A stretch of DNA of 64,000 bases from JAMZMI01 sp963848175 (GCA_963848175.1 CAWKCO010000011.1:372001-436000), one strand, 5' to 3'; positions 1 to 9,117 are shown, counted from the first letter of the stretch. A program made the numbers and translations. Notes: generated by a model not told the origin, from the sequence alone.

Positions 1-3000
1 CTTTAAAGCAGACCGCTGCCGGATCAGGTTGGCCACTCGGGCCTTCAACTCCTCCATACTGAAAGGTTTCTTCACATAATCATCTGCTCCCGCTGCTATA
101 CCTGTAACAATGTCTGTCACTTCTGTTTTTGCAGTGAGCATGATGATAGGGATTTCCTGGCTATCCTTTGCGGCTTTCAGTCGTTGGCAGATCTCTGTAC
201 CCTGCTGCCCTGGTAGCATCCGGTCCAAAATAATAAGGTCCGGCTTCTCAGCTTTGACCACTTCTTCGATTCCATAGCCGTTTTCCAATGCTTTTGTGCG
301 GTATGCAGATCCAAGCCCGGTAGTTAGTACCTCACGTAATTCTGGGTGGTCTTCCACAATGAGCACCATGGGCAAAACGAGACTCAGTAGCGAATGATGG
401 GTTAAGGCCTCCTCATCCTGCTCATTAGGGTCATTGACTTCTTCATTGGAGGGCTTCACAATCTTCGAATAAGGCATGAATACGGTGAAAGAAGCTCCTT
501 CCCCTTCCTTGCTAGCTACAGTAATGGTGCCTCCCTGCAGGTCCACCAAACCTTTGGTCAGTTCCAAGCCGATGCCACTTCCATCATATGGGGTATCCTC
601 CATGCGGTAAAAACGCTCAAATATTTTAGCCTGGTCTTTCTCAGAGATTCCTGGTCCATTATCCACTATGACAATTTCTAATCCGTGATTGATCTCGTGG
701 GCAATCATAGATACCTGACCACCCACATCATCTACGGCTTTAATGGCATTGGATACAATATTTAGCACAATTTTCTCCAGCTTTTCCTGATCAAACTCAC
801 AGACAAAATCCGGCACAATGGTATGCGAAAATTCAATTCCCTTTTGTGCGGCCATTGCTTCGTAGGATTGAGCTATACTTATCAGGCATTTAGACACGTC
901 TCCTTCTACCGCTTTGACCTCAAGTCCACCGGTTTGCAACTTAGACAGGTCGAGTAGTTGGTCAATCAAAAGACCAAGTCTTGCCGAATTACCCGTGGCG
1001 ATCTTCCAGTCTTTAGCAAACTGCTCTTTAGATAGGGATTTTTTATCTGATCGCGCATATTTCTCCAATATGACGTTGATCAGTGTCAGTGGCGTTCGCA
1101 GCTCGTGGGAGATATTGGAAAAGAAGTTGGCTTTGAACTGATCCAGTTGCTTCAATTCTGCCGCCTGATCTTCTAGTTGCTCTGTTTGGAACATGAGCTC
1201 TTTATTTTGTTGTTCGATTTTGGCGGTGCGTTGCTCAATGATAGCCTCCAACTCTTTTCGCTTTTTCTTCAGATTTTGTAGTCTCCACTGCGTAAATCCA
1301 TAAATCAATCCTATCAACAGTAGAGCATATATCAAATAAGCCCAGATTGATCGATAAAAGGGAGGTTGGATTACAATTGGTACTATCAATACCTCGCTTT
1401 CCTCTCCCTTATGCTTTGCCCGTACATGCAACTTGTAATTTCCCTCTCGCATGTGCTTGAACTGAACCGCCGATTCCTCTGACCACTTAGACCATGCATC
1501 CTCCATTCCCTCCAATTTGGTTTGGTAGAATACCGGACTTTCTCGATCGTAAACCGGAAGGTTGTAATCAATAGCGAGTGTGTTAAAATCGTAGGGAAAT
1601 GTCAGTTGGGGCAAAGCTCCAAAACCAGCGTAACACACTGAGTCTTCACCTACCTGAATCGCGTTGACCAGCAGGTCTGGCAAGCGGTGATTCGCCTCTT
1701 TTTCATGGGTAAAATCATAAAACATGAAGCCTTCCGGACCCAAAGAAACCATGTGATCGGCTTGTATAGTCGCATATTGAAAATAGTCATCAGCACCGTA
1801 AAGGTATTTCCAGAGGTTACTTTGATCAATCCCATCGTAGACGCCCGGAGCCTGATCTCGATAAACCATAACATCAAAATACCCTCCATTGAATAGGGTA
1901 ACCATGGCATACCCATCCTGCTCACTGCTCAGAGGCGTGTAGCCATCGAGCGGTAAATGGATTTCTCCCAGGTCCGTGTGCTTTAGAAATATACGTTTAT
2001 CTTCATCGTAGGTGTATAAATGTTCATTCGATTTAACCCGCCATACCACCTGACCTAAAAATGTATATTGAACCAATTGTTCATCAGGAAGACCAGCCTC
2101 TTTGCCGTAAAATTGCAGCTTATCAAAAGTAACGGAACTATTCAACTTTCCTTCAGGAAGACTCATCGAACTCACCCTACCGGAATGAGTCGTCAACCAC
2201 AGTCTGCCACCGGATTGAGCCACGTATTCAAAATATTCACCATGGTCTATCTGCTGGATGACTTCATAATGGTCATCATGCTTATGAAGCAGCGAGAGCC
2301 CTTTATGAAGAACCAGAACGTAAGACTCGTCCTCACTTTCGTAGAAATTGAGTGCATATTTTACCTCAAGAATTTTCTTCAGCTTTTCGCGAAAAATATA
2401 AACCCCGTCAGCTGCTCCTATCCATACCTCATTATTCACAACCTTCAGATTTCCAAACTGTATTTCCTTCGAGATTTCCTCAATTTTGGTACGTTCCGCA
2501 TCCTGTCTGACAGAGAAAAGCCCCCCATCGGAATCAGTAAAGTAAAATTTACCATGATGGGTTAAGAAACTTCTGGGTGAATAATTGTCGTCCAGTCTCA
2601 GTGTGCGGTAGGGTTCCCGAATATTTAGGCGGGTAAATCCGTCGTTGGAGGTGCACCAAATATTCCCTGAAATGTCTTGAAAGAGGTGATTTAAGTGGTT
2701 CGTGGCCAAAACGTTCTGATCCGTATAAGCCGCCATTAATTCACCGTCCGGCGATAATACCCGCAGACCTGTTCCCCTGGTAGCGACGTATAACAGCATG
2801 TCGTTCGGATCATAAATCATATCCACGATCCCTTGGAGCGCACGGATTTTTTGTTGATGCGTAAGTGCTTTATTCACCACATGAATTCCGTATTCTTTGG
2901 TAGCTATAAAATAATCCTCTCCGTAGGCAGAGATGGCCGTGACGGTAGATTCTTTCAGGACAGTGCCTGCTGGGACCAGTTTACCATTTTTTACATAGAA

Positions 3001-3579
3001 AAGTCCGCGTTTTTCCAGGCTTACAATCACTTCTCCTTGGAATTCGCTCATGAACTTTATGGGCGCAGAAGGTTGAATGAGTTTAATCTCCTTACCGAGC
3101 CTATGGTAAAGCATCTCATCGGTTTGGAAGTAGCAGCCCTGGTCATCACAGGCCACATTTTTGACGATCCCTATGTTCTGTCTAACTGAATCAGATAGGT
3201 TGCCTGTAAACGATTGATAATATTGACCCCCTTGCCGGTTCACGGCCAGGAAACCAAAATCTCTTTGGCCTCCCACAAAAATGGTATCCCGAAAGCGCGC
3301 CAATGATCGTGCATAGGCCCCTTTATCAAGTTTAATGAAGTTCCAATTTTCTCCATTGTAAGTGTATATGCCTTCCCCATTCGCAAGATATAGCACCTGA
3401 GAAGTGTCTTGGATCATCTGCCAGGTCTGATTGCGTAGCATGGGGGAGTTCGAGGCATTATAGTGATGAAATGCAGGGTATCCACCTACACCGCCACTTG
3501 AATTGGCGATAGGTAATTGACCAACACAAGACATGTACAACCATACCCAGAAGACTGGCAGTGATAGGTATTTTTTCAT
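1..3579 (-). CDS. Hybrid two-component sensor kinase/response regulator (HTCS-like), C-terminus beyond window
   Basis: I translated this directly: the frame is open from ATG at 3579 to base 1 (1193 codons) and continues off the left edge. In order it shows an N-terminal signal or anchor segment (about 1-20), a long region of short beta-propeller-type repeats, a Y_Y_Y-like segment before the membrane, one transmembrane helix (about 737-757, IWAYLIYALLLIGLIYGF), a charged coiled coil, a HisKA box FSNISHELRTPLTL with His825, an HATPase with DNGPGIS and GSGIGLEL boxes, and a receiver domain with phospho-acceptor Asp near 1119 (LIILDRMLPG). In this family an AraC-type DNA-binding domain normally follows the receiver; it would lie outside the window. 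Such proteins sense periplasmic ligands, often glycans, and activate nearby genes. No CAZyme gene lies beside it here, so its target is probably to the left. Confidence 0.93.
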   Translation of the reverse strand, partial: MKKYLSLPVFWVWLYMSCVGQLPIANSSGGVGGYPAFHHYNASNSPMLRNQTWQMIQDTSQVLYLANGEGIYTYNGENWNFIKLDKGAYARSLARFRDTIFVGGQRDFGFLAVNRQGGQYYQSFTGNLSDSVRQNIGIVKNVACDDQGCYFQTDEMLYHRLGKEIKLIQPSAPIKFMSEFQGEVIVSLEKRGLFYVKNGKLVPAGTVLKESTVTAISAYGEDYFIATKEYGIHVVNKALTHQQKIRALQGIVDMIYDPNDMLLYVATRGTGLRVLSPDGELMAAYTDQNVLATNHLNHLFQDISGNIWCTSNDGFTRLNIREPYRTLRLDDNYSPRSFLTHHGKFYFTDSDGGLFSVRQDAERTKIEEISKEIQFGNLKVVNNEVWIGAADGVYIFREKLKKILEVKYALNFYESEDESYVLVLHKGLSLLHKHDDHYEVIQQIDHGEYFEYVAQSGGRLWLTTHSGRVSSMSLPEGKLNSSVTFDKLQFYGKEAGLPDEQLVQYTFLGQVVWRVKSNEHLYTYDEDKRIFLKHTDLGEIHLPLDGYTPLSSEQDGYAMVTLFNGGYFDVMVYRDQAPGVYDGIDQSNLWKYLYGADDYFQYATIQADHMVSLGPEGFMFYDFTHEKEANHRLPDLLVNAIQVGEDSVCYAGFGALPQLTFPYDFNTLAIDYNLPVYDRESPVFYQTKLEGMEDAWSKWSEESAVQFKHMREGNYKLHVRAKHKGEESEVLIVPIVIQPPFYRSIWAYLIYALLLIGLIYGFTQWRLQNLKKKRKELEAIIEQRTAKIEQQNKELMFQTEQLEDQAAELKQLDQFKANFFSNISHELRTPLTLINVILEKYARSDKKSLSKEQFAKDWKIATGNSARLGLLIDQLLDLSKLQTGGLEVKAVEGDVSKCLISIAQSYEAMAAQKGIEFSHTIVPDFVCEFDQEKLEKIVLNIVSNAIKAVDDVGGQVSMIAHEINHGLEIVIVDNGPGISEKDQAKIFERFYRMEDTPYDGSGIGLELTKGLVDLQGGTITVASKEGEGASFTVFMPYSKIVKPSNEEVNDPNEQDEEALTHHSLLSLVLPMVLIVEDHPELREVLTTGLGSAYRTKALENGYGIEEVVKAEKPDLIILDRMLPGQQGTEICQRLKAAKDSQEIPIIMLTAKTEVTDIVTGIAAGADDYVKKPFSMEELKARVANLIRQRSALK

Positions 3580-3787
3580 TTCGGAGTTAGGTTCAATAGA
3601 GAGCAGGTTCTATCGCAAGTGATTTCCCTGGTAAAACATGATCCTTTTTACGGGAGTAGATAAAATGGGTTAGCATTTTTTTTGTTTAGATTAGTAAATA
3701 TCTTATATAATGGTTTTATACATATCCAGCTCTTTTTGAAACTGAGTATAAAACACTCATCCCAGAAGTGAGGCATGCCCGGTGCAG

Positions 3788-3887
3788 TAGCGTGGTTAGA
3801 ACCGGTTAAATTGGCACGGTTAGAATCGAAATTGACCATGCTACAAGTGGCACGGTTTGACTGAAATCAATGGCACGGTTAGAACCG
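3788..3887 (+). repeat. Four short degenerate repeats around GGCACGGTTAGAA, possible IS21-type end remnant
   Basis: Four related blocks start near 3788, 3811, 3848 and 3870 with a shared core GGCACGGTTAGAACCG (the first reads GCGTGGTTAGAACCG, the third GGCACGGTTTGACTG). They are 22-37 bp apart. Clusters of short direct repeats are typical of transposase-binding ends of IS21-family elements, but no istA/istB gene is present, so the link to an IS is inference. The surrounding stretch 3580-4022 has no credible gene. Confidence 0.4.
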
Positions 3888-3894
3888 TAATATA

Positions 3895-4075
3895 TCCACC
3901 GTCAGCATCTAAAGTAGTGAAATCTGTCGCGCCGGGGGAGAGCTCATAACTCCTGCCGGTCGGCAGGTTACGTAAGTCTAAATATCCTGTGAGCAAAGGA
4001 TGGTAGTGCTGAAGGCCTGCCTATGGCACGAAAGCTTTTGCTTTGTCAAGACGGTCCGCCCGCAGCGGTTACACC
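3895..4075 (+). other. Structured non-coding remnant with a strong hairpin, possibly intron-derived
   Basis: This GC-richer stretch contains a perfect inverted repeat CCTGCCG/CGGCAGG at 3952-3967 and runs directly into the small reading frame at 4023. Phrases such as GTGAAATCTGTC and GTGCTGAAG resemble parts of bacterial group II intron domain I. No splice boundary or maturase is visible. This is a weak call. Confidence 0.2.
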
Positions 4076-4277
4076 AGTGACATTAAGTCAGGGTTTAATC
4101 TTTGTTAATCCAAAAAACACAGAGGAGTTGCAATTTATTTCAGAACTCCTTCAAAAATTGGAAGTTGATGCTAAAGTTCTGTCGGATGAAGATACAGAGG
4201 ACGTAGGTTTGGCAATCGTCATGAAAGATGTTGACCGTTCAGATGTAGCTTCAGAAGATGAAGTTATGGAAAATTGA
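4023..4277 (+). CDS. Antitoxin-like small acidic protein (5' end rearranged)
   Basis: From about residue 30 (NPKNTEELQFISELLQKL) to the end, the protein resembles the short antitoxin-type proteins that precede RelE/ParE toxins in Bacteroidota: a helix with TEELQFISELL, then LSDEDTEDVGLA and a SEDEVME tail. The first 28 residues (MARKLLLCQDGPPAAVTP...) do not look like part of that family. They arise from the GC-richer sequence immediately upstream, so the original start was probably lost when foreign DNA was joined here. The next gene starts 8 bases after this stop, as expected of a toxin-antitoxin operon. Annealing to its toxin and autorepression are family knowledge, not seen here. Confidence 0.5.
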   Translation: MARKLLLCQDGPPAAVTPVTLSQGLIFVNPKNTEELQFISELLQKLEVDAKVLSDEDTEDVGLAIVMKDVDRSDVASEDEVMEN

Positions 4278-4284
4278 GAGGTTA

Positions 4285-4446
4285 ATGGATGTTCTCTTCT
4301 TAAAGAAGTTCAGCAAGGTTCTTGATAAAATAAAGAAGCCTAAAGATCTTCAGTCGATCCTTGAAATCATTGTGTTGGTCAAGCAAGTTCAGGATTTTGT
4401 TGAAGTCATCCCTAAAGGTGGACAATTAAAGTTATCGCTCAGCTAA
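4285..4446 (+). pseudogene. Truncated RelE/ParE-type toxin
   Basis: Starting at ATG 4285, the protein begins MDVLFLKKFSKVLDKIKKPK and continues DLQSILEIIVLVKQVQDF, which is the N-terminal half of a RelE/ParE-superfamily mRNA interferase. After about residue 43 the family sequence (the strands with the basic catalytic residues) is replaced by a short unrelated tail (IPKGGQLKLSLS) and a stop. The toxin is therefore very likely inactive. The truncation point lies just before the inverted-repeat structure at 4443-4486, so a rearrangement there is the probable cause. Confidence 0.6.
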
Positions 4447-4501
4447 GGCGCCATATTGGGGTCGTGCCGACCACACGAAGCCTTAGTTGTTGTGCAACGT
4501 T
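4443..4501. repeat. Nested inverted repeats between convergent remnants (terminator or attC-like)
   Basis: An outer pair CTAAGGC (4443-4449) and GCCTTAG encloses an inner pair GGTCG/CGACC, and a small palindrome GTTGTGCAAC follows at about 4489-4498. The two-arm geometry recalls integron attC sites but also suits a bidirectional terminator between the truncated toxin and the CPBP pseudogene, whose stop codons flank it. Confidence 0.35.
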
Positions 4502-5262
4502 TTATTTGTTATTCTTAAATAGGCTAAAGTAGTTATTAGCATAACTACAAATCCAATTAATCCCAAAATTCCACCTTCAGGTCCATAGTCTCCTCCTGTA
4601 AACAAATCAGGTCCTGTATTCTCAATTTTGTAGAATGAATTTAGAGCCTTATTACCACTCATTGTAAGTCCTATTTGAGTTTGAGTAAAATTCCACGAAA
4701 GATGAAGTCCTATTGATAACCCCAAATTTTTGGTTAGTATAAAAGGAATACACCATACCATTCCGTTTATCATAAGCAAGGTAATTGAAATAATAGATGC
4801 ATTGTTGTTACTGAAATGAGCCAATCCAAATAGTAGAGATGATATTATTAATGCGATTAAGACTGCTTGTTTATTGGAAGTTTTTTTTGATTTAAATCCC
4901 TCTAAAATATTAGTGAATAAATAACCTCTAAAAAACGTTTCCTCTAAAAAGCTTACAAGAAGCATTTTAAAAGCAAAAGGAAATAATAAAGAAGGTTTTG
5001 AGATTGATAAAAAGTCAGAACCCATAAAAGTCCAGTTACCTTTCCAATCAATACTATTAAAACAACTGAAAAAAATCCGATTAAAATTCCTATAATTAAA
5101 TATGTAAAAGTCTTTTTTTAAAAAATTAATCCGTATTCTGAAAACCTGCTTTAATCAAGGTATTTTGAATTCAGATACAATCCTAATATTAGCATCAATG
5201 AGGCTCCAAAGAACTGAAAGTAAGAATTATCAATATGAATAAGTGGAAAGACTGCAAGTAAT
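4483..5262 (-). pseudogene. Broken CPBP-family intramembrane metalloprotease (CAAX/abortive-infection type)
   Basis: The intact 3' part (4483-5025, 180 aa) has the CPBP signature EETFFRGYLF, a second motif FGLAHFSN and a third HLSWNFTQT, with hydrophobic helices between. Upstream the same protein can be followed in another frame: LAVFPLIHIDNSYFQFFG, then SLMLILGLYLNSKYLD, a TAA, SRFSEYGLIF, a second TAA, and a helix TYLIIGILIGFFSVVLIV that must change frame near 5040 to join the rest. Two stops plus a frameshift mark it as a pseudogene. Family members are membrane proteases used in prenyl-protein processing or bacteriocin self-immunity. The 5' end abuts the intron-like sequence at 5263. Confidence 0.7.
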
Positions 5263-5543
5263 CACGCCATCCCTATTACTCCGGTAGTTCACTGAAATTC
5301 ACTCGACTGTTTATCCTTTCAATGTGACAGGGTTCGGAATCGTCAACAACCTCCCCAAACTACGGGCTAAGCTATCTCGAAGCTAATATCGGGTTCACAC
5401 TTTCGTATTACGGCTCAATTATTTGGCTTCCAAAGCTTCAGCATACAACTCACGTCGCAAACTGTCTGGTTGCCTTCAGGGTGAACAGACAATTGCCCTG
5501 ATGGGATTTTCACCCACTGGATATATACCACTTCGTGGCACAC
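5263..5543 (-). ncRNA. Probable group II intron 5' fragment (domain I), no maturase
   Basis: Read on the minus strand from 5543, the sequence begins GTGTGCCACGAAGTGG, matching the GUGYG start of group II introns. It continues with TGGGTGAAAATCCCATCAGG, GAAGGCAACCAGACAG, ATGCTGAAGC and AGCCGTAATACGAAAG, phrases that look like domain I of bacterial group II introns. It ends abruptly against the CPBP pseudogene, without a reverse transcriptase gene, domain V hairpin or 3' end. A covariance-model search (Rfam group II domain I) would decide. I rely on remembered sequence style rather than an alignment. Confidence 0.4.
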
Positions 5544-5700
5544 TAACGATCAGCTATGATGAGTGGGAATTAGAAAGCACTAATCTTTCCTCTCGCACAT
5601 AGCCACACGTTTGTTTAAAATTGTTAATAGTGGCGGACTTTCTAAGTGCCACCAAACTTTCCTGACCGATTAAACCCCATTCATTCATAGTATCCATATG

Positions 5701-6543
5701 TTATGAGCTTTTTGATCTGATTTCTGAGTTTTCAAGTCTGAGCCTTATTGATTCTTCTACATGACTTATTTCTGATACTATTCTATCAGAGTTCTCTCGA
5801 GCTTTTTCCCAATAACCTTTCAAGTCGGAGAAGCCGCCCATAGAAAAATCTGCAAATTCTGACTGGCAAATCTTTAAAACAAGATCCGTTTTATCATATA
5901 TTTCTTTGGCATAGAATGGTTTGTTCTGTTCAAAAAGTTCGTATGTGCTTTTGTGAGTGTTGAAGAATGCCTTTGATCTTTCGTCTACATCGTTCATTGA
6001 AATAGGTTTGTTTTTATATTCATCCGTATCAGTTCTCAGATTCAGAGTCGCGTTTCTGAGTTGCACTAAGCTACTCCACAGTTCTTCATATATTTTTAGT
6101 TCTTTATCAAATTTTGTTCTGTTCATGTAAACCCAATGCTCATTTGAGTATTTGGCTGCTTCGTTTTTTATGATCTCATCTTGGTGGCGCTGGAACTTGC
6201 TATGCCACATAATGAAACCAAATGCTGAGCAGAAAAGCCCTAGTATTAGTGCAGAGGCGAATAAAGTTAGATTACTCGGAATTGCATCTATTTTCCGCCT
6301 CATTAACTTAATGGCATAGGATATCGAAATGCTATCTTGTTCATGCTTTAGAGTTCGTTCACTTGGTTCAAGAGTCGATATTTCGTTATTGAATTGACTT
6401 TTTCGCTTGTCAATGGAATTGGCTTCTGAATAAATATTGTCTTTAAATGAGAGAATGAAAAACATGCCATACCCAATTAGCACCAGTCCAAAAACTGCTA
6501 AAAACTTATATAGATTATCGAAGGGTAGATTAGGAATATTCAT
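5701..6543 (-). CDS. Uncharacterised membrane protein with two helices and a cytoplasmic coiled region
   Basis: 280 aa, not recognised. An N-terminal transmembrane helix (about 13-33, FLAVFGLVLIGYGMFFILSF) is followed by a polar linker with heptad-like charged residues. A second helix (about 90-113, LTLFASALILGLFCSAFGFI) and a largely alpha-helical soluble C-terminal part of about 165 residues follow. No catalytic motif is apparent. It stands alone between the intron fragment and the IS91-like element and may be cargo of an old insertion. The ATG at 6543 begins MNIPNLPFDN. Confidence 0.6.
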   Translation of the reverse strand: MNIPNLPFDNLYKFLAVFGLVLIGYGMFFILSFKDNIYSEANSIDKRKSQFNNEISTLEPSERTLKHEQDSISISYAIKLMRRKIDAIPSNLTLFASALILGLFCSAFGFIMWHSKFQRHQDEIIKNEAAKYSNEHWVYMNRTKFDKELKIYEELWSSLVQLRNATLNLRTDTDEYKNKPISMNDVDERSKAFFNTHKSTYELFEQNKPFYAKEIYDKTDLVLKICQSEFADFSMGGFSDLKGYWEKARENSDRIVSEISHVEESIRLRLENSEIRSKSS

Positions 6544-6861
6544 TTTTGCTCATAACAATATAGTGTTTTATAGGCTGTTTACCCAAAGATACAGTAAGCG
6601 GTTTAATACATAATAAGCGGGCAAATGGACTATAAAACTCCGTTGGACGATGCGGAAAGGTGGTCTATGGGTGTGGCTCCTTCGCGTTTAGAGTTCTGGC
6701 CAGTGCTGTTACGAAGAAGTAAAGGCGAAGTGGGTGAAAAAATGGAGTAAATAACCTCAACATGATCAAGTGTCTTCTGGCCAGAACATAGTTGTCCCTG
6801 CCAATAAATTAGCGATAAGTGGATCAAAGAGCATTTCAAAGATCGTTTTACTTTCTTCATT

Positions 6862-8017
6862 CTATGGAGGATCAAGTATTGTCGTTGGTTGCATTCTCCC
6901 TTTTTTGCATTTGGTGCATTGATTCAAATCCTTACCTAGCACAATCTTTATTACGTCTTTGGTAGAGATGCCTTGCAAAATGGAAGTGTGAGTTGGTTGT
7001 CCAAGGTAGGTGGTACAAAGCTCTTTTTTTACCTTGTTCGCAGAAGCCAAAATCCCATAATATCGGATTTTATAAAATCCCGAAGGTAATATGTGCCACA
7101 TAAAGCGATGGATAAAATCCTGTGCGTCAAGAGTTAAAAATCCTTTGTGCATGGCTTTTCGGTAATCTTTCCAACTAAAAGTAACTTTTCCTTTTTCAAT
7201 ACTGACCAAGCGACTGTTGCTGATGGCCACTCTGTGGGTGTATTTGCCTAAATATCGAACGACAGATTGTGGGCCAGCCAAAGGCTTCTTGGTGTACACA
7301 TTCCAGTTTTTGGCATAGACACTTTTTTTGAGTGCCCAAATACTCACAACATCATCAGGAAGCTTGATCCTTTCTTCTTTGAGCTCAGTCTCAAGCAGTG
7401 ACCACAATACACCACGAAAGACTTTAGACAATACCTTGACAGGCAGAAAGAACTTTTTCTTGGCATGAATCCACTCTTCACCATCGCAAGACAAGCCTCC
7501 AGCTGGAATGAGCATGTGGATATGTGGGGAGGGGGTGGAAGGTTAAAGATTGACCCCATGTATGCAAGACAGAAACTGCTCCTGTGTCTGCTCCAAGAAA
7601 CTGCGGATTCCTTCCCACTTTAGCCAAGGTCTGAGCGGTGGCCTTGAAGAGCAGGTGATAACAAATCCGCTGATTGATGTAAAACAGTTTGTGCAGCTCC
7701 GATGGTATTGTAAATACGCTGTGATAATAGCGACACACAGGCAAATTACCTTCAAGCTTATCTACCCAGACGAGTTGCTTGGTGTACTGACACTTGTTGC
7801 AGTGGCGGTTTCGGCACGAGTTGTAAGAAATGCGCTGGTGATTGCACTGATTGCAATTTTCCACATGCCCACCCATCGCGGCGGTTCTGCAATTACAGAT
7901 CGCTCGAAAAGCCTTTTGCTGATCTATGCACATGGTGTGTTGCGCTAGATATTCACTCCCATATTCCCTGAATACAGCAGCTACATCCAAAGGATGCCTC
8001 TCGTTGAGTGCCTTCAT
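6862..8017 (-). pseudogene. IS91-family transposase (HUH, zinc-binding N-terminus), frameshifted
   Basis: The first frame (8017 to about 7530) carries the cysteine-rich zinc-binding domain (CNCRTAAMGGHVENC, then CNQC, CRNRHCNKC) and reaches TWGQSLTFHP. The second frame (to 6862) resumes with HIHMLIPAGGLSCDGE and contains the transposase signature VVRYLGKYTHRVAISNSR, with the candidate nicking tyrosines, and a final CTKCKKG knuckle. The break lies in the C-rich run near 7530-7540, exactly where the metal-binding HUH motif (FHP-HIH) should be, so the separate pieces cannot be active. Either a real indel or a sequence error in the C run is possible. The start codon overlaps the recombinase stop (ATGA), which implies coupled translation in the intact element. 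Confidence 0.8.
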
Positions 8018-8893
8018 GATGGATCATCAAAGGGACTTTTGATAGAGGGATCTATGGCTGCTAAATGCACATAAATCATTGTAGAGCTAAGAGAACTATG
8101 GCCTAGTAGTTTTTGAATTACCTTCAGATTGGTTTGCGGACGGCTAGTCCTCGCTCTAGCATATGTGTGGCAAAAGCATGCCGCAAACTGTGAGGATGTA
8201 CCTTTTTGGTGATTCCTTCATGTTCAGCGGCTCGCTGTACAATCTTACTAATGGATGTTGGGGAATAAGGCTGTCCTGGATTACTACCCGATTCAAAAAC
8301 GTAAACTTGTGGCTTGGGACGAAAAATTCGATAATACTCACGAAGCAGGGTTAAGGTCTTAACTGCTAGCAAAGCATCTCTAGACTTATTGCCTTTGCCG
8401 TAATTGATGCGAATGACCATGCGCGAGAAGTCAATGTCGGTAAGCTTTAGATTCATCAATTCATCTCGGCGCATGCCCGTGGAGTATAGCATAGCCAATA
8501 TTGCCTGGTGCTTGATGTTGGTTGGAGCGGCAATCAGCCGTAAAACCTCATCCCGAGAAAGGATATCAGGCATGGGGTAATCAGCTCTTGGTCGCTTGAT
8601 TTTGATGCCTACATCCCACGATAGTCCTAAGACATCTTGCCTCAAAATCTTTAGCGCACTGATCGTTTGATTGATAAAGGAGTTGGACAATCCACATTCC
8701 TCCTTGCAGAAATAGAGGTATTTTTTGATCTCTTCTACAGTAACCAACTCTGGCGATTTACCAAAATGCCGACTCAGCCGCACTAGCGTGCTCAAGTAAC
8801 ATTTAACCGTTCGCTTACTGTAATTGCGAAATTGCAATTCGTGAATGAAGCGCTGACTTAATCTTTCTGGAGGGGATAATGATTTTTTTTCAT
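8014..8893 (-). pseudogene. Tyrosine recombinase (phage-integrase family) of the IS91-like element, frameshifted
   Basis: The central frame (8837 to 8124) shows the SAM-like N-terminal domain (RNYSKRTVKCYLSTLVRL) and the catalytic domain with Arg in STGMRRDELMNL and HPHSLRHAFATHML (H-x-x-R). The last catalytic part, KLLGHSSLSSTMIYVHL, is in a different frame after an indel near 8130-8137. It runs to a TGA that overlaps the transposase ATG. At the 5' end a natural start ATG at 8893 is separated from SLSPPERLSQRFIHELQF by a run of eight A, one base out of frame. So there are two breaks. Related elements use this enzyme together with the IS91 transposase; its role is not settled. Confidence 0.78.
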
Positions 8894-8970
8894 CTTGATA
8901 TTATTTTAGTTTATCCTTTAAGATAATCATTATCTAGATGCTACCGACGCAGGAGGTTTCGTTCAACAAC

Positions 8971-8999
8971 CGGATGTGTGACACCATGTCACATATCCG
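8971..8999. repeat. Strong hairpin beside the IS91-like element (candidate element end) or fabF terminator
   Basis: Arms CGGATGTGTGAC and GTCACATATCCG pair at 11 of 12 positions around a 5-base loop ACCAT. It lies about 80 bp upstream of the recombinase start and 119 bp beyond the fabF stop. There is no T-run on the fabF side, so an end structure of the IS91-like element is the better guess. Confidence 0.45.
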
Positions 9000-9117
9000 C
9001 ATTGTGTCTTGAGTACTAATCTAGTGAGTTTTGACTTTGAACCAACCTCTCCTGTAACAGACAAAGATCCAAGTATACTAACTTCAAAGTAAATCAACCC
9101 ACCATTAGACCAGATCC

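Larger units (their letters stand above)
6600..9040 (-). mobile_element. IS91-like rolling-circle element carrying a tyrosine recombinase (decayed)
   Basis: Two co-oriented genes, a tyrosine recombinase (8893 to 8014) and an HUH/IS91-type transposase (8017 to 6862), overlap by ATGA. Non-coding flanks of some 260 bp (6600-6861) and 150 bp (8894-9040) surround them. IS91-family elements lack inverted repeats and use dissimilar ori and ter ends. The strong hairpin at 8971-8999 is a candidate end structure. The exact boundaries are not visible, so both limits are estimates. Both genes contain frameshifts. Confidence 0.6.

Noticed and set aside
1..3579. Control of the propeller cluster by the hybrid sensor at the left edge
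   Set aside because: It is more than 26 kb away, separated by housekeeping genes; such sensors usually act on adjacent loci.
4443..4501. A definite integron attC site
   Set aside because: Two nested arms are present but no integron integrase and no further cassettes were seen; kept only as a low-confidence repeat.
8883..8890. Programmed frameshifting in the recombinase as a firm call
   Set aside because: The A8 run is suggestive, but another break in the same gene is not at a slippery site, so decay or error is simpler.
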